The notes under the pieces were generated by a model that did not search any database, was not told the origin of the DNA, and was given only the letters and a program-made list of their open reading frames with translations. Source: Euprymna scolopes (lineage: Eukaryota > Mollusca > Cephalopoda > Sepiida > Sepiolidae). From it: a stretch of 46,690 bases of DNA. A program made the position numbers and the translations under genes. How positions within the stretch are numbered: the first letter of the stretch is position 1; every line of letters begins with the position of its first letter. The stretch lies in NCBI GenBank assembly GCA_024364805.1, contig CM044490.1, forward strand, positions 115,764,145 through 115,810,834. The letters are read 5' to 3'. Positions 32,461-42,690 of this stretch are shown here, piece after piece.

Positions 32461-34109
32461 CAAAATAAAACAAAACATTTGTAATTTTCTTTCTTAATAA
32501 CAATGTTTACATTGTACTTGTCAAGACAATGAGAAGCGTAGTTTTCAACAAGTCCAAACAATGCAGACACTATTTGTTATTTGCAAAAGAGTAATTACTT
32601 CAATATTTACAAAGAATAAAAAATATTATAATCAAATTAACTCTAATATTTTATTCGCTCGTGAGTGGAGAATGTGAAGAGGGAAAACAACAGGCTTTTA
32701 ATAGAGAAGAAAGAGTTGATATTTTTCTTGCTTTCCTATTTGTTGGACCAAACACTTGACATCTTAAGCCTTCCTTTGATGCAATAAGATATGATTAAAC
32801 TTACTCTGATATTCTAACGATATGTTAAGGGCCACTTGACCTTTGCTCATTTTGCATACAACTTACGTTCAGGTTGGAATCCAACAACATGCTATTTAAC
32901 TAGCAAATATATTTACACACACACGCACACACACACACACACATACACACACAATTCGTTATGACTATGCAATTTATATAACTAGAAAACGATGCTATTA
33001 AACTTAGACAAAGTTGTATGTAACAAGAACGAAAAAGAAGCAACCTTAGTAGAAGTTAGTGTGCCCAAGGATGCTGGGTTAAACAGAGATAAGAGGGAAA
33101 AGATAACGAAATACAAAGGTCTTATTTATCACATGAAAAGAAACTGAAATCTCAGGAATATCTTTATCATTCCAGTAATTATTGAAGCAACCGGGCTTAT
33201 GAAAAGGAATTAAAAAAACTACTTGGAAAATATAATCGTTAAATCAAGTGCAAGAGAGACAGAGACAAACTATAGCACCTAAAGGGATGTCCATAATCTT
33301 AAAATGACCTCTTGGTTAAGATGCATGAGATAACTGGTGATTGTCTGGCGTTTGCTAGGATGACCCACTAACACACAGAAAAAATAAGAAAATTTAAAAA
33401 AAAATAAGAAAATTAAAAAAAAAAAAGAAAAACATATGCATATCTATTTTGTTATATGCTGCAGCATGCTGTAATCTAAAATTAAAATGTATATAATTTA
33501 GCATCATCGTCTCATTTAAAAAGGTTTAAAGCCAACAAAATAGAAAACTTGCCTGTATTCAATTGTTCAATTTTACTGATATGATGCTTTTTACTTGAAT
33601 GCCTACCTGGAGAGAACTTAGATGCCTACTAGACACTATCCTTGAATGTCTAAGTTCTCTCTTATAGGGGATTTTCACTGGCTTTTACGAGAAGTAATGT
33701 TTTCTCAAGTAATAGCACGAAGCTGGCTACTCCACTAGACTAGAAGGATATTCGTCCTGCAATCAAGTAAGACCAATACCCCCACCCCCACCCCATGTAT
33801 TATAACATATTTAAATGGTCAACTGAGGAGAGGAAAATTATATTCTCAACTTTTTTACTAACGCAGTGTTTGGGAGCTAAAATAAGAACTTTAATGGAAC
33901 ATTCGAATATCTATATATCACGTATAGAGACACAGTGTTTGCTCCCTGTGAAGAAGGGCCCTTGATTCTTGAGAGCTTCGACTGAAATAAAATGAAACGA
34001 GTAGAAGAGTATGTTTTCCTTTCCTTATTGGCTGGTTAGGATGGAGTATTTTACACCATCACTAAATAGGCGGTCACTGTCTCTCTTTCTCTCCAGTATA
34101 TATACATAT
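32461..34109. other. Unassigned, with simple repeats and one hairpin
   Basis: Holds an ACAC repeat at about 32913-32953, an A-rich AAAATAAG repeat at 33385-33430 and a short perfect inverted repeat, AGAGAACTTAGA at about 33611 with TCTAAGTTCTCT at about 33648. No gene seen. Confidence 0.5.
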
Positions 34110-34535
34110 TAGTGATGGGACGATTCTAATATTTTTCCTAATTCTGTACATTTCTCAATTCCGTACTAAATTCCCAATTCCGATACAATTACCGATTCTG
34201 ATTTTTTTTATAAATCTCTAAATATTTAACTATAGAGTTGTATATTTTTTTTTATCTGATTTCCATAAAATCATGCATGTTAAATCTGCAAATATTTTCC
34301 TAAATGTAAAAATATACTGGTGGAGGACGATCTATCGATTTTATCTTCAGTGGTGGTTTAAAATCAATAAATATTTATTATTTTATTATTGCCAGTAATG
34401 GAAGATTTAGCTTTAAACAAAATCAAATAAAAAAGACAATTAAAAGAATCGTGTTGACATCAGAAAATTGGTACAAATTTTACCGATTCAGATACTGATT
34501 CCGATTTTTCCAAATCCATAATCGTCCCAACACTA
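34110..34535. mobile_element. hAT-like MITE with TIRs and 8-bp TSD
   Basis: The left end TAGTGATGGGACGATTCT and the inverse of the right end, TAGTGTTGGGACGATTAT, match at 16 of 18 positions. Flanks ATACATAT (34102-34109) and ATATATAT (34536-34543) form an 8-bp target duplication with one mismatch; 8 bp is the hAT size, although the AT-rich context weakens this. 426 bp, non-coding, so dependent on an outside transposase. Confidence 0.75.
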
Positions 34536-34614
34536 ATATATATTTATATTAAGTAGGATCGTCCTTAAAGTAGATGTAGTATTTTGGTGACTGCAATGCT
34601 TCTAGTAAGATCGA

Positions 34615-35592
34615 CAGTCTTGATATTCATAAATGACCACATTGATAAAATTGTTTCTGAGATGGGTATATTTCCTGATGACACCACATTCTATAGCAGG
34701 CACGAGGGGAAAACAAATGAACACATATCTAAGGAAATGGCAGAAACACTAGAGGATGATCTCCAATCTGTAGTGGAATGGGACCAAAAATGGAGGGTCA
34801 CATTCAATGCTGCCAAGGCTAAGCTTGTTTCCTTCAATAATTACAAGAAACCTTCTCTACCACCAATAGCAATGGCCAAGAATACATTACCCGAAAGTAC
34901 TCCCTTTAAACTCCTCAACCTAACGTTTACAGGGAACATGAAGTGGAATAGATACATTGAGAGTATTGCCAAGGCTGCTGCAAAGAAGGTGGGCTCTCTC
35001 TACCATGCTAGAAAACTACTTACGCCTGAAAGTATCCTGTACCTCTATAAGGCCACCGTTTACCCATGTATGGAGTACTGTTGTCACATTTGGGCTGGTG
35101 CATCTGCTACTTATCTCTCACTTCTTGACAGGGTTCAAAAGAGAGTCGCCAACCTGATAAGTCCTGAACTGTCATCTAGGCTTCAGCCTCTGTCCCATCG
35201 AGGAAATGCTGCATCCCTCTGCCTGTTCCACAAGTACTTTAATAGTGAATGCTTTGACAAACTATAAACACTTGTACCCCTTCGACGGGAACCCCCCCCC
35301 CGACAAACCCGACAAGCAGCTAAATCCCACCCCTTCACAGCAGAGATCCCTAGGTGTAAGAAACCCTTATACTCCAATAGTTTCTTCCTCAGAACTGCTA
35401 GACTTTGTAACTCCCTTCTGGGATTCTGCTTTCCCAAATGTACTGACATGCTGAAGTTCAAGTGTAAGTTGAACTGACATCTTGCCACTTATCGTCTTTC
35501 ATAATATCCCTGCAACTTATGTCCCCGATAGTAGCCCCCTATTTCAAAGTTTACTGCGCCTTGTGTGGGGTGAAAATTAAAAAAAAAAAATA
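34615..35592 (+). mobile_element. LINE-A ORF2 C-terminal half, 5' truncated
   Basis: The frame 34584-35267 carries INDHIDKIVSEMGIFPDDTT (the YADD box reads FPDD), DQKWRVTFNAAKAKLVSF and KATVYPCMEYCCHIW, aligning with residues 168-390 of the LINE-A copy at 21600. The frame stops at 35267, and the RLWNS-like C-terminus (TARLCNSLLG) follows in another frame. The 3' UTR ends GCCTTGTGTGGGGTGAAAAT plus an A run at 35579-35592. The first ~30 bp of the open frame, before GATATTCATAAATGA, do not match LINE-A. Confidence 0.9.
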
Positions 35593-36119
35593 AAGTAAAA
35601 AAATAGGATAGACATAGGATAACCAACCAACCCCTACTTTCCTCACACTTTTGATGACCGTGTGCCTAAATTGTTAAATTGTATTTTTTTTATCTAACTA
35701 GTATAGTATCTGTTCTGATATTACACTTTTTTTCTATTAGTGAAGGCAGGAGAAATCCTTCTAGGCTGAGGCAATTTTTACGGTTATGCTAATGTAGAGA
35801 GTCTCTTTCTGAAAACTGGAATTTTTACACATTTAAAACCGCTCTTGTATATAATTCTGCTCTCGTGAGGAAACAAGTAAACAGGGAGAGCGTCATATCC
35901 TTTGCTCTCTGGTTTGTATTTAGAAGGACTCATAATATGATCGTTAGTTTATATGTAAATAATGTGATATCTTTTCCTTATTAGTTTGTCCATAGTGCTG
36001 TATCCTGTACTTGCATTGGATAATAGACTTTTAACGTTCAAATATGGCGGGCCCTTGCCAGAATAAACTGCGGACAGTGGCCGTTAATCCTGTGCATTAA
36101 ATCAGGCCTATAAAAAGAA
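35593..36119. other. Nothing recognised
   Basis: No supported feature. Confidence 0.4.
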
Positions 36120-36480
36120 GAACCTTCACGCTTCTCTGATTTATACCCATTGCTATCAAATCAAGGCACTTTTACAAGAAAGATCAAGTCTTCAACACTA
36201 AAGAAATACAGAGCTGTCTTCCGGAAGGTATAATTGAAAGAGGTATTTCACCATAGAAAACTCTGCTAGTAGTGATGAAGGATCCTGACCAGCAACATAA
36301 AAAAACAATGCGTGTGGATTACTCACAGACGATAAACCTATGCACAGTAGTGGACGTTTAAGCCATGCAAAGAATTGATAAAATGATTAACGATCTTGTG
36401 AAATACAGCGTGTTTTCTACATTCGATCGCAAATGTTTTTACTACCACATGCAGCATACATTATCAGATAAGAAAAATAC
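36120..36480 (+). mobile_element. Ty3/Gypsy-type LTR retrotransposon fossil (RT part), broken
   Basis: Short blocks resembling the start of a Ty3/Gypsy reverse transcriptase are visible, such as EGIIERGISP, VDYSQTIN and RIDKMINDLVKYSVFSTFD. The element is broken in several places. No flanking LTR pair, gag or integrase was identified, so this is an old internal fragment with approximate ends. Confidence 0.65.
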
Positions 36481-36664
36481 ACAACTTCAAAAGGTAATTT
36501 ATTATTTTTATCAATGTTATAAGCGTCAGATGGGAGGTTTTGGGAAGTATATACAGAGTTATTTCTCTTGAATGATATTTAAGTTACATTTCCTGAATTA
36601 TACTGTTTACAGGTAAAAAGAAAATTATCAATCATGAGATACGAAAAGATTTGTACATTTTCAT

Positions 36665-36985
36665 GATTTGGACTATTCAGACTACTGTTCTCATCTTGAA
36701 TGGTATTTTCACAAAGTTTCGGCCAATGTAAGCACCTTCAACATGTAAATCTTGTCACACTCAAGAATGTGTAGGAATTTTTGAATGAAAGCTTTTATTT
36801 AATTCACAGCAGAAGCATAGTTTAGTTCTGTTTACCATAACAGGATAGAAGTTTTAAGTGATTCGCAGTTGTATTCTTTGTATTGTTCGTATTTAGGATT
36901 GAACCTTTAACCTCCAGTCGAGTTTCACTTAGAACTGAATTTTACTTAGTACTTTATCCATAATAGCAAGACTCAGAAACGTAGG
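36665..36985 (-). repeat. tRNA-derived SINE, antisense
   Basis: The plus strand reads the tail first (ACTACTGTTCTCATCTTGAA), then ATTCGCAGTTGTATT, then GGATTGAACC at 36896-36905 (inverse B box) and the inverse A-box region near 36958-36970. The head shares ATGGATAAAGTACT-type sequence with the copy at 29786. Near full length. Confidence 0.8.
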
Positions 36986-37916
36986 ATTTGCACATATAAG
37001 GTGAAGGGATTCGAAATCGAGGTTTAGTGTTCTTCTGGTGTGGGTTTTTGAGTTAGCCCGATGTGTCTAGTTTAGTTCTATGGTTTAGTATGGTTTTTAA
37101 GACTCTGATGCATTTACAGTCAGATGTCCTGTTTGTAGTGTGTTACTATTGTTCACTATGATAACTTTAGTCATTTTAACATTGTATTTTCATCTTAGTC
37201 AAAACATTCATAGTGAAAATAGTGCCCAAAAGTATGTTGTAGTTTATATACAGAGTCGATACATTCTCTTTATATTTTACCCTGGCAATACATGCGTTTC
37301 AATTTTGTGTCAGGATATTCATGTAGAATTATCTCTCATAAAATCTATTGAATTACGTTGCATTATATGCCTTTTATGTTTGTTCTTGAGAAAATGAATA
37401 TATGTTTATATTTGTAAAGGCAACTCTTTATCATTGCTTATTTTGTTTGGTTTTACGATGTATCAACCATTTTTTGGGTTAATGCTGTCTCCAATAATTT
37501 TTGATACGGGTTTTATGCTTCAAGTGCTTTATATCTCAAATATTTATACATGCTGTTTGATTTGGTTGTTTTGTAGACGAAAATGTTTGTTTTCGGTATT
37601 AGTTTTACAGATCATAATTGGGTTTTACAAAGGGAAAGGAAAATATTTTGTGCATTTTAGATCAAGAAGCCAGTATCTTCAGACAGCCTGATCTGATAGT
37701 ACCAGAATCTATTTTGTTTTATAATCTGATGTCATGATGTAATAAAACAACATATTCAATGTATTATGGTTCTGAATTTTTTAAGTTAGTATTGATATTT
37801 TGTATTGTTTTGATTATTACACCAGCCTAAACATTGCAAATTTCGAATAATGCAAATAATATATCTTCTATATATAGCTGAACTAATTTCGTAGATGAAA
37901 ATCCAGCATGTTCATG
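36986..37916. other. T-rich sequence, nothing recognised
   Basis: Hydrophobic frames at 37140-37397 and 37434-37691 reflect T-rich composition; no family motif. Confidence 0.45.
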
Positions 37917-38280
37917 ACTACAAAAATGGTGAATCCTCTGACGAACTACAAGCACTTGTACCCCCCTCGATGTAAATACCCCCAACAAACCTGACAAGCA
38001 GCTAAATCCCACGCCTACACAGCAGAGATCCCTAGGTGTAAGAAAGCCTTCTACTCCAATAGTTTCTTCCCCAAAACTACTAGACTTTGGAACTTCCCTC
38101 TGAGTTTCTGCTTTCCCAACTGTACTGACATGCAGAAGTTCAAGTGTAATGTGAACAGACATCTTGCTACTCATCTCCCTTCATAATATCCCTGCAACTT
38201 ATGTCTCCAATAGTAGCCCCCTACTTCAAAGTGGCACTGTGCCTTGTTTGGAATGAAAATTGAATAATATAAAAAAATAT
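37917..38280 (+). mobile_element. LINE-A 3' end, 5' truncated
   Basis: CTCTGACGAACTACAAGCAC, CCTCGATGTAAATACCCCC, TACTCCAATAGTTTCTTCCC, TAGACTTTGGAACTTCCC and ACATGCAGAAGTTCAAGTGT follow the LINE-A order, ending CTTGTTTGGAATGAAAATTG and an A/T-rich tail. Close to the copy at 35270-35590. Confidence 0.88.
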
Positions 38281-38849
38281 TAATAAAAAGATATAAAATC
38301 AACTTTCAAGTATTCTTATTCTACAGAGTAAAAAAAAAAACGGATGTCTCGCTTAAAAATGAGTTACACTTATAAAATAGAACTTATATAGTTTCTTCTC
38401 TTATATTGAAAATATCACATTTTAATATGACAAAATTCCAAAAGATATAACAAAAGCTAATTATTACCCTCAAACTCTGTGGTTTCAGTATGTTTTATCG
38501 TGGAATACTGTGTCAGCAATTGAGTTATTGAGAAAAAAAGCTATGTTGTTTAAGAGAACTACTTCTGTCAGAAAACTAAAAAAAATAATCAAAAAGGACA
38601 CCGAGTATGTTCGCAGAGAATGGCAAATTGATAAACGGATTTTCTAATTAAATTCGGCCTTTAATAGAAACTAAAAAATAATACTTGTAAAGAGAGCACT
38701 CAAAGCTTTCAATTAATTAAATAAATACGAGAGGAGGTTTTGCTATGAAGAAAAATGATGAAAGCTAACCATTTTATGTTGGCTGCAAAGGATTGTTGTA
38801 TGGCGAGGGCCATAGTTGAGTGAAGGCCTTTACGTGACACTTTAAAGGG
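38281..38849. other. AT-rich sequence, nothing recognised
   Basis: No supported feature. Confidence 0.45.
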
Positions 38850-38955
38850 TGAAGCATCTTCAGGATGGAGGTCAATGAAACCATGTGATTTCAAGCTAGG
38901 CTGTCTCTGATTGGGGAGGGAGAAGTGTGGACCGTGTAGTCAACCATGCTCTCTC
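38850..38955 (+). repeat. Inverted-repeat arm, left
   Basis: GTCAATGAAACCATGTGATT, CTGTCTCTGATTGGGGAGGG and AAGTGTGGACCGTGTAGT recur in inverse at 39495-39600. The arm runs inward into a TCTATTTATC/TCTTTCT pyrimidine repeat (38960-39000). Confidence 0.8.
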
Positions 38956-39494
38956 ATCTCATCTATTTATCTGTCTTTCTTTCTATTTATCTATCTTTCT
39001 AATGTTAAAAATATTAATTATCTAAACATTTATTGAATTAAAATAAAAGTAAGGAAAGTCTGAAATGAATCAAAGTTGCCCTTGAATGAAAATGACTTAA
39101 AAATTATAGCTTTGAATAATCATTATTGGAATGCAGGTGACTTTTTATTTTTTTTTAGTGAACGAATTGTTCTTAAATGTAAATTAAATAAATGTTCAGT
39201 AATTAATGTTTTATTTTGCGGTATTGTATTACTTTAGTGTATTTTTTTTTGTTTTTAACTAAAAGTTACGCAAAACTTTGACATTTTGAAATAATGTTTT
39301 TTTTTTTAAATTATCTCCCCTTAAAGAAGTTCTTGAAAAACGAAAGCAAAAAGAAATTGCCCGAAAAATAGTATAAAGCACAAGTGTTAAACTTTAAATA
39401 AAAAGTAAAGGTAGTTACAGAAAAATTCAGAGGGAACAGATTACTTGTATATGCGTGAGAGAGAGAGAGAGAGAGAAAAAATAAAGACAAAAAG
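38956..39494. other. AT-rich spacer between inverted arms
   Basis: Begins with a pyrimidine microsatellite and ends with a (GA)n run at 39459-39476, so both arms point inward into pyrimidine-rich tails on their own strands. No coding sequence. Confidence 0.6.
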
Positions 39495-39600
39495 ATGGAG
39501 AGCATGTTCAACTACACGGTCCACACTTCCCCCTCCCCAAATCAGAGACAGTCTGAGCTGAAATCACATGGTTTCATTGACATCCGTTCTGAAAACCCTT
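39495..39600 (-). repeat. Inverted-repeat arm, right
   Basis: Inverse of the left arm at 38850-38955 with few mismatches: ACTACACGGTCCACACTTCC, CCTCCCCAAATCAGAGACAG and AAATCACATGGTTTCATTGAC are clear. Confidence 0.8.
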
Positions 39601-39674
39601 TTTTCTTTCTTCAAAAGCCAGACGATGCTTAGCATTGCAGTATCTGTGAAGCATCCTCTTAAATAATCAAGCCC

Positions 39675-39802
39675 TACCAAAGTTCCACAATTACTAATCA
39701 TCATGGTGTTGCCTCACCTTCTATCTAACACATTAACCCTTATCCTTGAGTGCCCTCTAGGCCTTGATAAGCGGTGACCCTTAAGTAAAAAAAAAAAATA
39801 AA
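39675..39802 (+). mobile_element. LINE-B 3' tail
   Basis: ATTAACCCTTATCCTTGAGT, GGCCTTGATAAGCGGTGACC and a terminal A run match the LINE-B 3' UTR. A mariner copy begins 16 bp further on. Confidence 0.8.
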
Positions 39803-39817
39803 CAATCTGCTACAATA

Positions 39818-40350
39818 CAGTCTGGGCGTTCCAAAAGTAATGCCGTCTATTTTTTCTTCCCCACGAATAGATCAGAGGGAATTGCACCTGTGCATTCATG
39901 ACCTGAAAGTTTCATTTCTCTGTTGCAGATATTGACGGTGTGAGACTCTAAGGAAGCAACACCTGTCCTGGACGTGTGTCAAAGGTACAGATGTGTGATT
40001 GAATTTCCTCATACAAAAAAAAAAAAAATTGAACTGATCAACATTCACTGGCGCCTGTAAAACGTTTACAAAGTCGATGCAGTTGATGTGAGTACAATTA
40101 GAAAGTGGGCTTGTCGACTTCACAGTGGTAACAGAAATGCGAGTGACAAAGTGCGCTCTGGACTTTTATGACCAAGACATCAAAAGTGGTTTGGCAAAAA
40201 TGCATTAATAATAGTCGACATCATGTAAAAAAAATAAATAAATTCTGGAGCACAAAATGTTTGCTTTAATGGTATATCTATAGTCTTCATAACTATTCAA
40301 CTTTTTAGTTTTAAATTAAAAAATAGGTGATACTTTTGAAATGACACTCG
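39818..40350 (+). mobile_element. Internally deleted mariner-like element
   Basis: The left terminus (GGCGTTCCAAAAGTAATGCC, then CTATTTTTT) pairs with the inverse of the right one (GTCATTTCAAAAGTATCACC, then TATTTTTT) at 40318-40346. TA dinucleotides flank both ends (39816-39817 and 40351-40352), the Tc1/mariner target duplication. Inside, 40018-40170 encodes INIHWRL and AVDVSTIRKWACRLHSGN, like the DNA-binding N-terminal helix-turn-helix part of mariner transposases. The frame has stop codons and the catalytic DDD region is absent. At 533 bp it is much shorter than a full element (about 1.3 kb), so it is dead or dependent on another copy. Confidence 0.75.
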
Positions 40351-40654
40351 TATTAAAGATGTGTTAATATGACACATCATTTGACCTTTTTACAAGGAAA
40401 TCTCCAATTATCAAAGTTTGAAGGCCAGCCTAGGAATGAGTGTCAGGTGGTCAGCTAGCCAACAACACAGTGATTGGTAGTGGTGGAAATTGGGTAGAAT
40501 TTATTATTTTAGGGAACGGCTCAAGAATAAATTGTTTACATTGGACTTGAAGATGATAATCTTGCAGTCAACTGGCAAGCAGGTTCACGGTACAGAGTTA
40601 TACAGTTGGCCAGTTCTCAAAAAAAAAAAAAACGCTTAGTTATTAAAATTTGCA
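40351..40654. other. Nothing recognised
   Basis: No supported feature; A run at 40619-40632. Confidence 0.4.
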
Positions 40655-40945
40655 TTTATCAATAATTTCCCCCACTCTTTATATGTGTCTAAACCTAAAC
40701 TAAAACTGCACACCTGTAGAACTCTCTTGTCTCCCTGTTTTCCAACTGACTACAATATGACCATCTTCAAGTCAAATGTAAACAAGTTCTTGATGAGCCG
40801 TTCCCATTAAATAATCCAATTTACTAAATTTACATTTCTCACGATTACTATGATATTGTCCTTTTGACCACTGCACACACTTTAAACGTTATCCTCGAGT
40901 GGACTCTGAGACTTGATAAGTGGTGATTCTCTTGTAAAAAAAACA
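40655..40945 (+). mobile_element. LINE-B 3' end
   Basis: From AATAATTTCCCCCACTCTTT through the RLWNS-like region (CTGTAGAACTCTCTTG), AAGTTCTTGATGAGCCG, the UTR blocks TTATCCTCGAGTGG and CTTGATAAGTGGTGATTC, and an A-rich end. It lacks the segment encoding the DQSFF part found in the 17540 copy. Confidence 0.85.
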
Positions 40946-41665
40946 CACAGGCAGAGAGTGGTGGGAATTGTTGATAGTGGTTGTAGAAGACGAGATTGTT
41001 TTGAAAGTTTTGCAGAGACTGAAACTTAGTTGATCACTTGCCTTGAAAATAACATAGCAAAGATAAACTCACAGCGTTTCTTCTGTGCAAATGAGTGACT
41101 TCCATGACAATATTGTTTTGTCGTATTCTTATATAAAACCATGTTTCATGATCATTGTATATATTACTCTGCTAAAATGTATTATCTTAATAAACAAAAG
41201 CGAATGCATTCTTTTATTCCGGATTTAATTAAACTCATACAATCCTATTCGGTAGTGGCCAATGAAAAGAAAGTGTATCCAAAAGAGTTTGTATTGAAGA
41301 GTTGCAATGAACTCTGACGATATCAATCCCGATACAATAGAAGCAATTAGCATAAAATCTCAGACAATGATTGCGTAAATGCAATAACACACACAAAACA
41401 AATGTTTGTGGCAATAATTAAGCATTTGATTTTGGCTTTCCATGAATTAAACAAAAATGATTTCATTTTAAATTGAGAATCAAATAATGTCAAATGAGAA
41501 ACGTAAAATTAATTATAAAGAAACGAATAAAAAAAGTTAAATATCAATAAAATATTAATCTTCCATTAGTTTGTTGTCTGCATATTTCGTTAGAGATGCG
41601 TCAAAGCTTTTATATAAGAGGTTCTGTCCGTCTGACAGTTTATCATGCTTAAATTTATAATAGCA
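40946..41665. other. Nothing recognised
   Basis: No supported feature. Confidence 0.4.
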
Positions 41666-41995
41666 CTAGCATGGGTGCCCGGCGTTGCCCGGGTGTTTGA
41701 AGGTGTATGTTGAGCAATAAAAAAGTGGTAGTAGGAAGGCATGTCTAAGGAACCTATATCTAAAATTTCAAGTGTTTAGACCCAAAATTGTCGGGGGAGT
41801 TTGGTAGAGTTTTCAAAGGTCAAATCGTTGAACTTTGAGTCCTTAACAGCCAAATTTCTGTCCGAAAACCGATTACAAAGATTTTCCCAAATCTCAATAC
41901 TCTCTATATCAAATTTCGAGTCTGTAGACTGAAAATTGGCAGAGTTATTTGTAGGGAAATATACACAGACACTTTCACTTTTGTAGATATATAGA
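41666..41995 (-). mobile_element. Non-autonomous Helitron H1-type, both termini present
   Basis: On the minus strand the element starts A|TCTATATATCTACAAAAG, and ends with hairpin ACCCGGGCAACGCCGGGC (stem 41689-41693/41678-41682, 6-nt loop), then ACCCATGCTAG and T at 41665. It thus has the 5' TC, 3' CTAG, subterminal hairpin and A|T insertion site of canonical Helitrons, in 330 bp. Its first third differs from the H1 copies at 15378 and 23019, so it is a sister subfamily sharing the 3' ~75 bp. No coding sequence. Confidence 0.85.
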
Positions 41996-42004
41996 TTTTC
42001 ATTT

Positions 42005-42110
42005 CGCTTATTTGCATTACTCAGACTTCTGCTCTCATCTTGGATAATACTCTTTCAGCGTTTTTGACGATATAACCTCTGACCTTCAAGTGTGTCTAGT
42101 TAAATTTAAG
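42005..42110 (-). repeat. tRNA-derived SINE, 3' tail only
   Basis: CTCAGACTTCTGCTCTCATC and TTGGATAATACTCTTTCAG match the inverse tail of the SINE at 36675-36720; the fragment ends before the promoter region. Confidence 0.55.
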
Positions 42111-42209
42111 AATCTGTATGTAGAATTTAGAAATCTGTATGGAATATAAACTGGTGCAACCAGTAATACCTGGTGTAGTATTAAGCCCTGGCCAGGCTAT
42201 TCTGGTTTC

Positions 42210-42360
42210 CTCTAAAGGAAGAAGTTTACAGGGAATATGAAGTTCACAAGTAATCCGCAGTCACGTGTATATTGTGGCTATGGGGAAATGACATATAGTT
42301 CTGTGCATTCTCAAATAGTTCCTCATCTGGTACTGGCCATTGGCTTTTGAACAACACCTC
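42210..42360 (+). repeat. Repeat R, copy 2
   Basis: GGGAATATGAAGTTCACAAG, TCCGCAGTCACGTGTATATT and GGGGAAATGACATA align with 29465-29530. The downstream ends differ. Confidence 0.5.
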
Positions 42361-42432
42361 CTATTTAATTCAGTGTAATTATACAATATGTCTACTTATT
42401 AAGGCTGAAAAGCCACATGAATCCAAGAATTG

Positions 42433-42690
42433 TTGTGTGACAGGGTGCGGACACGCATATGGTAGCTGTATGCAAATGATCGAGCCATGTAAGAAATGAC
42501 GTCATAGTAAGGTAAAAGGAAAAAGATTTTAAAAAAACTTGTGTACAGAGTGATGATCATGTTAGAGATACGTGGGTGATGTCACGGCAGAGACAAGAAG
42601 ACACACGCAGTCGAAGGACGAATAAAGGTTTTTTTGCTAAAACCTGAACCAGCGAGTTGAATTTCCTTCCTCTTCCTTTCTTATGTTCCT
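42433..42690 (+). mobile_element. Possible solo LTR-like segment
   Basis: Begins TGTGTGACAGGGTGCGGACA, contains a TGACGTCA site (42499-42506) and AATAAA near 42622, features that fit a promoter and polyadenylation signal of an LTR. A CCTATGTTCCTTGCAACG-like end occurs also at 8776. No partner LTR or internal region found. Low-confidence fossil. Confidence 0.25.

Noticed and set aside
37140-37691. Two hydrophobic frames resembling membrane proteins
   Set aside because: T-rich DNA gives F, L, I and Y codons; nothing else supports coding.
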